Shown here piece after piece: positions 8,837 through 17,304 of a stretch of 64,000 bases of DNA. The stretch is from Pseudomonas fluorescens (GTDB lineage Bacteria; Pseudomonadota; Gammaproteobacteria; Pseudomonadales; Pseudomonadaceae), in contig NZ_LT907842.1 of assembly GCF_900215245.1 (NCBI RefSeq), forward strand, positions 4,278,001 to 4,342,000, in the 5' to 3' direction. Position numbers and translations under genes: made by a program. The notes under the pieces were generated by a model. That model did not search any database, was not told the DNA's origin, and worked only from the letters and a program-made list of their open reading frames with translations. Position 1 is the stretch's first letter. Every line of letters begins with the position of its first letter.

Positions 8837-10612
<1,776 letters not shown>

Positions 10613-10639
10613 GGTTTTGGTGCCTCTTGCGTTTTGTAA

Positions 10640-10649
10640 TTGTATACAA
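10640..10649. promoter_or_regulatory. TTGTATACAA palindrome, gcl side
   Basis: A perfect 10-bp palindrome placed 28 bp before the gcl start codon, where an operator or promoter-overlapping site would be expected. An identical copy is found 128 bp away towards the divergent gene. GTATAC-centred palindromes are common for GntR/FCD-type regulators. The regulator here is unknown; the TetR gene at 12105 is one candidate by position. Confidence 0.55.
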
Positions 10650-10767
10650 GTGGTGTCTGTCCAAAGTGTATTCACGGCGAGCGGCGTAGGTCAATCCATT
10701 TCATTCATTGATCTTTGCGTTCGTCGGAACGGCTTTTTTCGACGTATGGGGCCTTTTTGCGAAAATA

Positions 10768-10777
10768 TTGTATACAA
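10768..10777. promoter_or_regulatory. TTGTATACAA palindrome, glcG-like side
   Basis: The second exact copy of the palindrome, about 93 bp ahead of the divergent GlcG-like gene, in an AT-rich patch. Both copies share the longer form TTGTATACAAT on the minus strand. Two identical sites in one divergent gap suggest joint control of gcl and the GlcG-like gene. Confidence 0.55.
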
Positions 10778-10869
10778 AAACAAATGTCATTGTGTTCTAT
10801 TTGTTTGATCGAGCTTCTGATCAATCAGACCTCCACCGCTTTACCCATAACAAGATAAGGACGGCAGCT

Positions 10870-11310
10870 ATGAGCGCTTTAACCTTGAAACTCGCAGTCA
10901 ACCTGGCCGGTCAGGCCATCACCGCAGGCCGCACCATTTCCGCCGCGCCGCTCACCATTGCGGTGCTCGACAGTGGCGGCCACTTGGTCACCCTGCAGCG
11001 CGAAGACGGCGCCAGCCTGCTGCGCCCGCAAATCGCGATTGGCAAGGCCTGGGGCGCGATCGCCCTGGGCAAGGGCTCGCGTTTGCTGGCGTTGGACGCG
11101 CAGCAACGCCCGGCCTTTATCGCGGCGTTGAACAGCCTGGGGCAGGGCAGCGTGGTGCCTGCGCGGGGCGGGGTGTTGATTCGTGATCAGAAGGGTGTGG
11201 TGCTCGGCGCGATCGGGATCAGCGGGGACACCTCGGATATTGACGAGCAATGCGCGATTACGGCAATTGAGGGGGTGGGGTTGTTGGCGGATGCGGGGGT
11301 TTCGGCTTGA
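10870..11310 (+). CDS. GlcG/HbpS family protein
   Basis: A 146-residue protein of the heme-degrading/GlcG-HbpS family. The signature PLTIAVLDSGGHLVTLQREDGA, the IAIGKAWGAIALG helix and the GGVLIRDQKGVVLGAIGISG strand-loop are intact. The biochemical role of GlcG-like proteins is not settled; they accompany glycolate and glyoxylate genes, as here, where it is divergent from gcl. The start at 10870 follows ATAAGGA. Its 3' end abuts a REP pair, beyond which lies the RAYT gene on the opposite strand. Confidence 0.88.
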   Translation: MSALTLKLAVNLAGQAITAGRTISAAPLTIAVLDSGGHLVTLQREDGASLLRPQIAIGKAWGAIALGKGSRLLALDAQQRPAFIAALNSLGQGSVVPARGGVLIRDQKGVVLGAIGISGDTSDIDEQCAITAIEGVGLLADAGVSA

Positions 11311-11333
11311 TGTGAGGTGACTGGGCGGGCCTC

Positions 11334-11416
11334 TTCGCGAGCAAGCCCGCTCCCACATTTGACTGAGTTCAAGCCTTGGAATGCAGTCAAATGTGGGAGC
11401 GGGCTTGCTCGCGAAA
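11334..11416. repeat. REP pair flanking the RAYT gene (left)
   Basis: A near-perfect inverted pair: TTCGCGAGCAAGCCCGCTCC then GGAGCGGGCTTGCTCGCGAA, each with an inner ACAT(TT)GACTGA/TCAAATGT extension that also pairs. Together with the pair at 11992 it brackets the transposase gene, the arrangement called a REPtron. Confidence 0.9.
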
Positions 11417-11436
11417 GGGGCAACTCGGTCCCGGAC

Positions 11437-11895
11437 CTAAACCCAAACCGCATCCCACAGCGGATAGTCGCCAATCCGCTCCACCAATCCCGCTCTTAAC
11501 GGATTAGCCACGACATACCGAGCCATCTTCACCAAGTCATCGTCTTTGCGCAGCGCTCTGTCATGAAAACTGGTTTGCCATAGCCGACCCTTGCGGCCCG
11601 TAGCGCCATTCACGGTTCGAGTGCTTTTGGACTTCACCTGGCACATCAGGTCTCCCAATGAGCCCTTCTGCAGTTCAATCAACCAGTGAAAGTGGTCAGG
11701 CATCACCACCCATGCCAGGGAGTTTGCCAGCCTTTGGTATTGAGCGAGCCTGAATTGCCAGACCACCAAGCGACCCAGATGAAAGTCATTGAATATCGGT
11801 ATGCGTTCGTGGGTGTTGGTAGTGATCAGGTAGATACGGTTGGATTCGCTGAATCGCCCGATGCGCAGGCGATGTGAAGCAGCTGGATAAGGCAT
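11437..11895 (-). CDS. REP-associated tyrosine transposase (RAYT, TnpA-REP family)
   Basis: A 152-residue single-strand transposase related to the IS200/IS605 Y1 HUH enzymes. It begins MPYPAASHRLRIGRFSE, has the metal-binding HUH motif as H68-F-H70 in VVMPDHFHWLIE, and the catalytic Tyr at about Y127 in MARYVVANPLRAGLV; all key residues are intact. Such enzymes bind and nick REP sequences and are thought to have spread them. The ATG at 11895 has AGAGG/AAAGG upstream; a TTG at 11913 could add six residues. REP pairs of the matching type lie on both sides, at 11334 and 11992. The RAYT may act on these repeats in trans genome-wide (inference). Confidence 0.93.
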   Translation of the reverse strand: MPYPAASHRLRIGRFSESNRIYLITTNTHERIPIFNDFHLGRLVVWQFRLAQYQRLANSLAWVVMPDHFHWLIELQKGSLGDLMCQVKSKSTRTVNGATGRKGRLWQTSFHDRALRKDDDLVKMARYVVANPLRAGLVERIGDYPLWDAVWV

Positions 11896-11991
11896 TCCTT
11901 TGCCTCTCTTCAAGTGGTGTCCTGAGAGGCTAGATTGAGGAGTCCGTAGATGATTGCCTGGCGTTGTTCAGGATGTGTCTGGGAGGGCGCT

Positions 11992-12083
11992 TTCGCGAGC
12001 AAGCCCGCTCCCACATTGGTCCTGGGGCGCTCATACATTTTGTGTCTGGCATGGGAAAGTGTGGGAGCGGGCTTGCTCGCGAA
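11992..12083. repeat. REP pair flanking the RAYT gene (right)
   Basis: An inverted pair with the same core as the left-hand copy (TTCGCGAGCAAGCCCGCTCC ... GGAGCGGGCTTGCTCGCGAA) around a 46-bp spacer. It lies between the RAYT 5' end and the 3' end of the TetR gene. Confidence 0.9.
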
Positions 12084-12104
12084 TCTTGGCTACACCGCGG
12101 ACTA

Positions 12105-12710
12105 TCAGTCCGGCTCACACCCTTTAAGCACCAACCGAATAATCGTCTGCGCCGCCGCCTCGTAGTCGGCGTCATCCAGCTTGGCTTTCCCGGTCACCGC
12201 GGAAATTTGCCAATCAAAATCCGCATACGTCTGCGTCGCCGCCCAGATGCTGAACATCAAGTGATTGGGGTCAATGGGCGCGATCAAGCCGCGATCCACC
12301 CAGCTTTGGATGCAGTCGATATTGTGCTTGGCCTGGGCGTTGAGCTGTTCGACCTGGTCGGCGGTGAGGTGCGGCGCGCCGTGCATGATTTCGCTGGCGA
12401 ATACCTTGGAGGCAAACGGCAGGTCGCGGGAGATGCGGATTTTCGAGCGGATGTAGTTGCTCAACACCACCGAAGGTTCGCCCTGCGGATTGAATGGGGT
12501 GGACGCGGCCAGGATCGGTTCGATAATGCTTTCGAGCACCTCGCGGTAGAGGTTGTCCTTGGACTTGAAGTAGTAATAGACGTTGGGCTTGGGCAGCCCG
12601 GCTTTGGCGGCGATATCGCTGGTTTTGGTCGCGGCGAAGCCCTTGTCGGCAAACTCCTCGCTGGCCGCCCGCAGGATCAGTTCTTTATTGCGCTCGCGAA
12701 TGGTGCTCAT
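12105..12710 (-). CDS. TetR/AcrR family regulator (RutR-like)
   Basis: A 201-residue repressor-type regulator. The N-terminal helix-turn-helix reads ILRAASEEFADKGFAATKTS...GLPKPNVYYYFKSKDNLY, and the C-terminal ligand domain resembles that of RutR/YcdC (ASKVFASEIMHGAPHL, DPNHLMFSIWAATQTYADF). RutR senses pyrimidines; related proteins sit next to purine/glyoxylate genes. From memory, P. aeruginosa has pyk-ttuD-glxR-hyi-gcl-GlcG-like-TetR in this order (about PA1498-PA1504), so this gene is the likely regulator of the gcl cluster, separated here by the REP/RAYT insertion. Its ligand is unknown. Confidence 0.87.
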   Translation of the reverse strand: MSTIRERNKELILRAASEEFADKGFAATKTSDIAAKAGLPKPNVYYYFKSKDNLYREVLESIIEPILAASTPFNPQGEPSVVLSNYIRSKIRISRDLPFASKVFASEIMHGAPHLTADQVEQLNAQAKHNIDCIQSWVDRGLIAPIDPNHLMFSIWAATQTYADFDWQISAVTGKAKLDDADYEAAAQTIIRLVLKGCEPD

Positions 12711-12867
12711 AAACCAGGAATATCCTTGCCAAGACAGGCGGTCGGGCATGGTAGCACCGGCCTTGCGCAGCGCTCAAGAATCTCGCCGCACCCTTGTACA
12801 TTGGGGGTTGCAGCTGACTTTGTCTGTGTTGATGCTGAACGTATTTCAGCCGCTGTTTGGGCGTCAG

Positions 12868-13032
12868 GAGGCGCAGTTGCGTGCGGGGACGGTCAGCCGG
12901 GAGACAGTGCTGACCCAACAGCGGGTGTTGTTGCAGGCAGAGCAGAATTGGCGCGATACCCAAGGGCAGTTGAGTCAGGGGAGTGTGGCGTTGATCCAGA
13001 GCCTGGGCGGGGGATGGCAAGCTGTGCAGTAA
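12868..13032 (+). pseudogene. C-terminal remnant of an outer-membrane efflux (NodT/OprM-type) gene
   Basis: About 55 codons read as the end of an outer-membrane factor: the segment from LRAGTVSRETVLTQQRVLLQ to ALIQSLGGGWQ matches the last helical hairpin and the LGGGW terminus typical of NodT-family lipoproteins, then a TAA. The rest of the roughly 460-residue gene is absent: upstream the same frame runs into the antisense of the TetR gene and its promoter region. It is therefore a dead fragment, perhaps left from a pump operon that once lay here. The intact FUSC-type pump gene 1.5 kb downstream normally pairs with such a channel. Confidence 0.6.
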
Positions 13033-13091
13033 TGAATAAGACGGCCAATGAAAGTCTTGCCTTCATTGGCCGTGGCGGTGTTGCACCGTAA

Positions 13092-13970
13092 CTAGCCAGC
13101 TTTACTGGCAAGTGTAGAGGTTGGTTTTTTTACCGGGAAATCATCATCGAAGAACGTTGATGCTTCTTCAATTTGGGATTTGCGTTGTTTACGCAGAAAC
13201 TCATCGAAGTCTTTTTTAACCGCAGGGTCTTCAAGGGCCTCGTAGTCAAAGACGTTGGCACCGTATTTGTAAGAGAAGTTGATGTCGACAAACTCGGCGC
13301 TGGCGCAGGCGGATGAAAATTTCGAGTTGTTTCTATCAAAGTTGACACGGTACTGTTTGATTTTTGGAATATAGACGATATTGGCGCCGACTTTGAACAC
13401 TTCGACGGAAACACCCACGGTAATGGTTTTATAGAAGTCTTTGTTGTTTTCGACGCCGAAACGCAAGGCGTCTCCCTGCTTGGCCATAAACTTCTCAAAA
13501 CTCTTCAGGGCACTGGTGCCTTGTGAGGCGACGATATCCAATATGAAGTTGACGAAGTCGGCGGCAATGCTGACCCCACGGATATGCCGCGAATAGGATT
13601 GCTCATCGATTTTGCTCGGGCCCATCAGCGGGAGTTTTGACAGCGCCAGGCTCCAGAGCGCTACGTCGGTTTTGTACTGCTCCCCCTCGGCTTCGGCTTT
13701 GCGCTGAACATAATTGGTGACGACAGAGGTCATGCCGATCAAGTATTTTTTCAGCTCGCTGATCTTTTTCATGACCTCCGGATCTTCGATCAACTCGTTG
13801 CCGATAATGAACTCAATGAGCCCGTCGGTATCGGCGTAGGGGTTGTCGGCGTCCTTAAGTTGAATGTCCTTGAGGGCTGTATCACCAAAGAAGCTATGCG
13901 CTTCTTGCAGCTGTTCGGAGAATAAGCGGACGTCTTTGACGTGGGCGGGCATTGCACTAAGTGTTTTCAT
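13092..13970 (-). CDS. Unassigned 292-residue protein, possible Evf-like virulence factor
   Basis: A soluble protein of 292 residues with no signal peptide or clear membrane helix. Codon use is visibly more AT-rich than in neighbouring genes, which suggests horizontal transfer. It has exactly one cysteine (C222, in SKFSSACASAEF), a basic/acidic C-terminal tail (FDEFLRKQRKSQIEEA) and a hydrophobic helix near 132-150. Size and the single late cysteine recall Evf of Pectobacterium, a protein of about 290 residues palmitoylated on its single cysteine that promotes persistence in Drosophila gut. This is a tentative resemblance from memory, not a sequence match. The gene lies between an efflux-gene remnant and a non-coding stretch in an accessory patch. 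Confidence 0.6.
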   Translation of the reverse strand: MKTLSAMPAHVKDVRLFSEQLQEAHSFFGDTALKDIQLKDADNPYADTDGLIEFIIGNELIEDPEVMKKISELKKYLIGMTSVVTNYVQRKAEAEGEQYKTDVALWSLALSKLPLMGPSKIDEQSYSRHIRGVSIAADFVNFILDIVASQGTSALKSFEKFMAKQGDALRFGVENNKDFYKTITVGVSVEVFKVGANIVYIPKIKQYRVNFDRNNSKFSSACASAEFVDINFSYKYGANVFDYEALEDPAVKKDFDEFLRKQRKSQIEEASTFFDDDFPVKKPTSTLASKAG

Positions 13971-13989
13971 TTGGTCATTTCCTTATGAA

Positions 13990-14248
13990 AGCAGTCACTA
14001 ACTGTTGGCGCGATTCAATCACGGACGGCGGTCCGTCAGGGTCGCAAAAGTTCACCACGGGTGAAACCGGCTTGGTTGTTTAAATCAATGTTTTAGTGCC
14101 TCGGTTATTCGAGGTATTGCCCCTGAAAAAGAGGTAGGGGAGTTATAGGTTTAATGCCGGGTATTGGCAATGAACACACTCAACCAATTCGCTTGCTTGG
14201 CCCGAACAGTTATAGCGTTTAGGAGTCAGCCTTTAGAGGCTGTTTTTT
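13990..14248 (+). ncRNA. Candidate structured RNA ending in a terminator
   Basis: This stretch between the 292-residue protein gene and FUSC has no convincing ORF but several short hairpins in series: GGAC/GTCC near 14023, TTCACC ACG GGTGAA near 14049, CCTCG/CGAGG near 14100 and CCCCT/AGGGG near 14120. It ends in an intrinsic terminator at 14227-14248. The T-run makes the element plus-strand. It could be a small RNA, or the leader of FUSC 240 bp on. No known RNA family was recognised. Confidence 0.3.
14227..14248 (+). terminator. Rho-independent terminator, plus strand
   Basis: Stem CAGCCT/AGGCTG with loop TTAG, followed directly by six T residues. No plus-strand protein gene ends just before it, so the terminated transcript is either a small RNA or a readthrough product. 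Confidence 0.65.
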
Positions 14249-14423
14249 GACGGCCATCACCGTTGATTACGGGGTATGGCTAAGTGATGGCTTTTACAGG
14301 GTTTTTGATGGCAGCTTTCCTGCCGTCGAAGCCTTACGATCAGGCAGCGCCGTCGGCCGACGCCTGGAGGATACGACGAGTGGTCGTGTTCGAAATCAAA
14401 ATCAAACGCCCAGCAACGTGCGA

Positions 14424-14476
14424 TTGGCAATGTGCGTGAATATAGATACGATGCTAATCATTAGCTAGCTATCTAT
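14424..14476 (+). promoter_or_regulatory. Sigma70-type promoter with nested palindromic operator ahead of the FUSC gene
   Basis: A -35 box TTGGCA (14424-14429) and a -10 box TACGAT (14447-14452) are 17 bp apart. A 35-bp inverted repeat centred on 14459 overlaps the -10 box and start site: outer arms ATAGATA (14442-14448) and TATCTAT (14470-14476), inner arms GCTAAT (14453-14458) and ATTAGC (14460-14465). The position is ideal for a repressor. The factor is unknown. Confidence 0.55.
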
Positions 14477-14487
14477 GTGTTCGCTGA

Positions 14488-16479
14488 ATGAAGCCTTTCA
14501 CGTTTCAACTCCCGGATTTCTGGCAAGCCACCCTGGTGCCCTCGCGGGTCGATCTGCTGTTTGCGTCGCGCAACATCATCGCCGGCGGGGTCGCGTTGTA
14601 TCTGGCCTTTTGCTTCGACCTGCAGCAGCCGCAATGGGCGTTGACCACGGTGTTTATCGTTGGCCAATCGACCAGCGGCATGGTCCTGGCCAAGGGCGCC
14701 TATCGGTTGCTGGGCACGTTTGTCGGCGCCGTGGCTTCGCTCGTGATGATCGGGGTTTGCGGTCAGGCGCCGTTGCTGTTCCTGCTGTGCATGGCGTTAT
14801 GGCTGGCGTTGTGTACGACGGGGGCGTCGCTGCTGCGCAATCACGCCGCCTATGGGTTTGTGCTGGCGGGCTACACCACGGCGATTATTGCCTTGCCGGC
14901 GACCGCCGCGCCGCTGGGCGTGTTCGATGAGGCAGTGGCGCGCTGTCAGGAAATCAGCCTGGGGATTCTCTGCGCGTCTATCGCCAGCACGATTTTATGG
15001 CCGCGCCGGGTTGAGCAGACCCTGGCGGTTCAAGGGCGCGCCGCCTGGCAGGCGGGAATGCGCGCCGCGGCCTCGGAGCTGCAGGGAACGGATCAGCGCA
15101 AGGGCTTGCTGGAGGCGTTGGGCCGCTTGGTCGCGGTGGACGCCCAGCGCGACCATGCCTGGTTTGAAGGCCCCAAGGGACGGCGGCGCTCTCAGGCGTT
15201 GCGGGTGCTCAGTCGGGATGTGCTTGGGTTGTTACGTGCGGCACGGGGTGTGGCGCGGCAACGGATGATGCTGGACGACGCGTCCTTTGTTACGACATGG
15301 GTGGAAGACGTGGCCGCCACCTTGCGACAAGAGCGGCACGAGGCGCTGCCTGAGCTCTCACGTCGCCTTACTTTGGCGCTTGCCGATCCACGTCTGAGCC
15401 CCGAGGCGAACTTTTGCCTGATGCAATTGGCCCAGGTCCTGCGGTTGGTGAACGTGGGGGCGCTGACCCTGGCGGCTGTCGAGACGGGCAGGGTGCCACC
15501 GGGTGCACCGGGGGCACTGTCCTGGCATCGGGATATCGAGCAGGGTGTACTCGGTGGAGTGCGCAGTGCATTAGCCTTCCTGGCCGTTGCGGCATTCTGG
15601 ATGTTTACCGCATGGCCTTCGGGGCTGGGCGCGGTGTCGATCAGCGGTGTGGTATTGAGCCTGTTTGCTGCGCGGGAAAATCCCTCCGCCTCAAGCCTGA
15701 ATTTTCTCAAAGGCATCGCGCTGTCGATTCCGGTGGCCGGGTGTGTACGGTTTGCTTTGCTGCCTGGGTTTGATGGTTTCCCGTTGCTGTGCATGGCCTT
15801 GGGCGTACCGCTATTTTTTGCCTCGCTGTGCATGAGCCGGGCAAACCTGGCGGCCAGCGCTTCGGCGTTCTGCATCTTCTTCGTCAATAACGTCGGGCCG
15901 AGCAACCTGATGACGTACGACATCGCCGCCTTCCTCAACAAAGCTATCGCCACGCTGGTGGGTGTCGGTATTGCCGTGGTGGTGTTTCGCCTGATCCCGC
16001 TCAACCCGGGTGAGCGCCATTATCGGCGGATGTTCACGGCCTCATTGTTTGACCTGGCGCAGTTGACGTCGCGCCCCTTGGAGCAGGCCGAAAGCTGGTT
16101 TGGCGGGCGTATGGCGGACCGCCTGATTCGGTTGTCGCGTTATAGCGACACGTTGCCTGCCGAGCGTCGTACCCATTGGGATAACGGCCTGCTGGGGCTG
16201 GACTTGGGCGATGAGTTGCTGGAGTTGCGCGCGAGTTTATCGAGCAGCCAAGGCGCGTTGGCCAGTGTGCGCGATGATTATCTGCGGCAGTGGGCGGTTG
16301 TGCTCAAGCAGGGTGGGCCTGGCGTGGATCAGGCAGCGCTGCTGGATGCGCCAAGCACTGCGCTGTTGGACGTGCTTGAGCGGTCGTCGGTGTTGGCGGA
16401 GCTGGATCGGCAAATGGCCAGGGCGGCGCTGCTGCAGTTGCGGTTTACCTGGCAGACGTGGTGTCAGCGGGGTGTCTGA
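14488..16479 (+). CDS. FUSC family efflux membrane protein (AaeB/YccS-like)
   Basis: A 663-residue inner-membrane protein with the two-half plan of fusaric-acid-resistance/aromatic-acid exporters: a first membrane block at about residues 25-170 (GGVALYLAFCFDLQQPQWALTT, then helices to ILWPRR), a long cytoplasmic section, and a second membrane block at about 355-510 (AFWMFTAWPSGLGAVSISGVV). It probably exports aromatic or weak-acid compounds. The usual partners (DUF1656 protein, HlyD-type adaptor, NodT channel) are absent; only a channel-gene fragment remains at 12868. The ATG at 14488 directly follows an in-frame TGA, and no clear ribosome site is visible. Confidence 0.87.
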   Translation: MKPFTFQLPDFWQATLVPSRVDLLFASRNIIAGGVALYLAFCFDLQQPQWALTTVFIVGQSTSGMVLAKGAYRLLGTFVGAVASLVMIGVCGQAPLLFLLCMALWLALCTTGASLLRNHAAYGFVLAGYTTAIIALPATAAPLGVFDEAVARCQEISLGILCASIASTILWPRRVEQTLAVQGRAAWQAGMRAAASELQGTDQRKGLLEALGRLVAVDAQRDHAWFEGPKGRRRSQALRVLSRDVLGLLRAARGVARQRMMLDDASFVTTWVEDVAATLRQERHEALPELSRRLTLALADPRLSPEANFCLMQLAQVLRLVNVGALTLAAVETGRVPPGAPGALSWHRDIEQGVLGGVRSALAFLAVAAFWMFTAWPSGLGAVSISGVVLSLFAARENPSASSLNFLKGIALSIPVAGCVRFALLPGFDGFPLLCMALGVPLFFASLCMSRANLAASASAFCIFFVNNVGPSNLMTYDIAAFLNKAIATLVGVGIAVVVFRLIPLNPGERHYRRMFTASLFDLAQLTSRPLEQAESWFGGRMADRLIRLSRYSDTLPAERRTHWDNGLLGLDLGDELLELRASLSSSQGALASVRDDYLRQWAVVLKQGGPGVDQAALLDAPSTALLDVLERSSVLAELDRQMARAALLQLRFTWQTWCQRGV

Positions 16480-16509
16480 TTGCAGGAGCTGGCAAGCCAG
16501 CTCCTGCAA
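16480..16509. terminator. Perfect 30-bp palindrome between convergent genes
   Basis: Arms TTGCAGGAGCTGGC and GCCAGCTCCTGCAA around a two-base AA centre, starting one base after the FUSC stop codon and ending 6 bp before the mlaA-like stop. It can form a hairpin in both transcripts. Its core GAGCTGGC resembles the second REP class, so it may have arisen from a REP. Confidence 0.6.
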
Positions 16510-16515
16510 CGAGTG

Positions 16516-17304
16516 TTACTCGGCGATCTGCAACTTGCGCGATTCGGTGTAGATGTAGCGCACCTTTTCATACTCGAACGGCGAGTTCATTTGACCGTAG
16601 CGGAAGCTGGTCTGGTAGCGCTTGTCGACGGCGCGCAAGGCCCAGATTTCCGGGTGGTTTTCGCTGACCTTGGACACGTTGAGGAAGTTGACCTCGGTTT
16701 CTGCGCTGTAGTCGACGATCAGGCCGGTGGTGTCGCGCAGGTTCGAGGGGCCGAAGATCGGCAGTACCAGGTACGCGCCGCCGGGCACGCCGTAGAAGCC
16801 CAGGGTCTGGCCGAAGTCTTCGCTCTGGCGTGGCAGGCCCATGGCGGTAGCCGGGTCCCACAGGCCGGCGACGCCGATGGTGGTGTTGAGCAGCAGACGC
16901 CCGGTGGTTTCCAGGGAGCGGTGGCCCTTGAGTTGCAGCAGGCTGTTCAACAGGTTGGGCACGTCGCCCAGGTTGTTGAAGAAATTGCTCACGCCGGTAC
17001 GCAGGAAACTTGGGGTGACGTAGGTGTAGCCATTGACCACCGGCAGGAATACCCATTGGTCGAAGCGGTAGTTGAAGTGGTACACGCGGCGGTTCCACGA
17101 CTCCAACGGGTCGTAGACATTGAGCGCAGTGAGCGACGAACGCTCGAACTCGCGCTGGTCCAGGCCCGGGTTGAACTTGAGCTTGGTCAGCGGCTCCTTG
17201 AAGCCGTCGGCGTCAACCTTGACCGGTTCGTGGGCCTTGCTGTTGTCGGCATTGGCGACGCCCGCGCACATCAGGGCGGCGAGCAGCAGAAGATATTTAG
17301 CCAC
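16516..17304 (-). CDS. MlaA/VacJ family protein
   Basis: A 262-residue member of the MlaA (VacJ) family, which in E. coli removes misplaced phospholipids from the outer leaflet of the outer membrane with OmpC and MlaBCDEF. Family motifs are YDPLESWNRRVYHFNYRFDQW, FFNNLGDVPNLLNSLLQ, RLLLNTTIGVAGLWDPA, FGQTLGFYGVPGGAYLVLP and GPSNLRDTTG. The signal peptide (about 19 residues, ending VANA-D) has Cys13 preceded by Met, which is not a proper lipobox, so it may be soluble or anchored otherwise. Its start overlaps the end of the hydrolase gene upstream by 8 bp. Confidence 0.9.
   Translation of the reverse strand: MAKYLLLLAALMCAGVANADNSKAHEPVKVDADGFKEPLTKLKFNPGLDQREFERSSLTALNVYDPLESWNRRVYHFNYRFDQWVFLPVVNGYTYVTPSFLRTGVSNFFNNLGDVPNLLNSLLQLKGHRSLETTGRLLLNTTIGVAGLWDPATAMGLPRQSEDFGQTLGFYGVPGGAYLVLPIFGPSNLRDTTGLIVDYSAETEVNFLNVSKVSENHPEIWALRAVDKRYQTSFRYGQMNSPFEYEKVRYIYTESRKLQIAE

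Noticed and set aside
12583..12867. 5' part of the 149-codon plus-strand ORF leading into the efflux-gene remnant
   Set aside because: It is antisense to the TetR coding region and has no similarity to efflux channels; only the last 55 codons are meaningful.
14160..14226. Possible tRNA-like segment before the plus-strand terminator
   Set aside because: No cloverleaf arms, T-loop or CCA could be fitted.
14247..14468. A 73-codon plus-strand ORF before the FUSC gene
   Set aside because: It starts inside the T-run of a terminator, lacks a ribosome site and overlaps the FUSC promoter.
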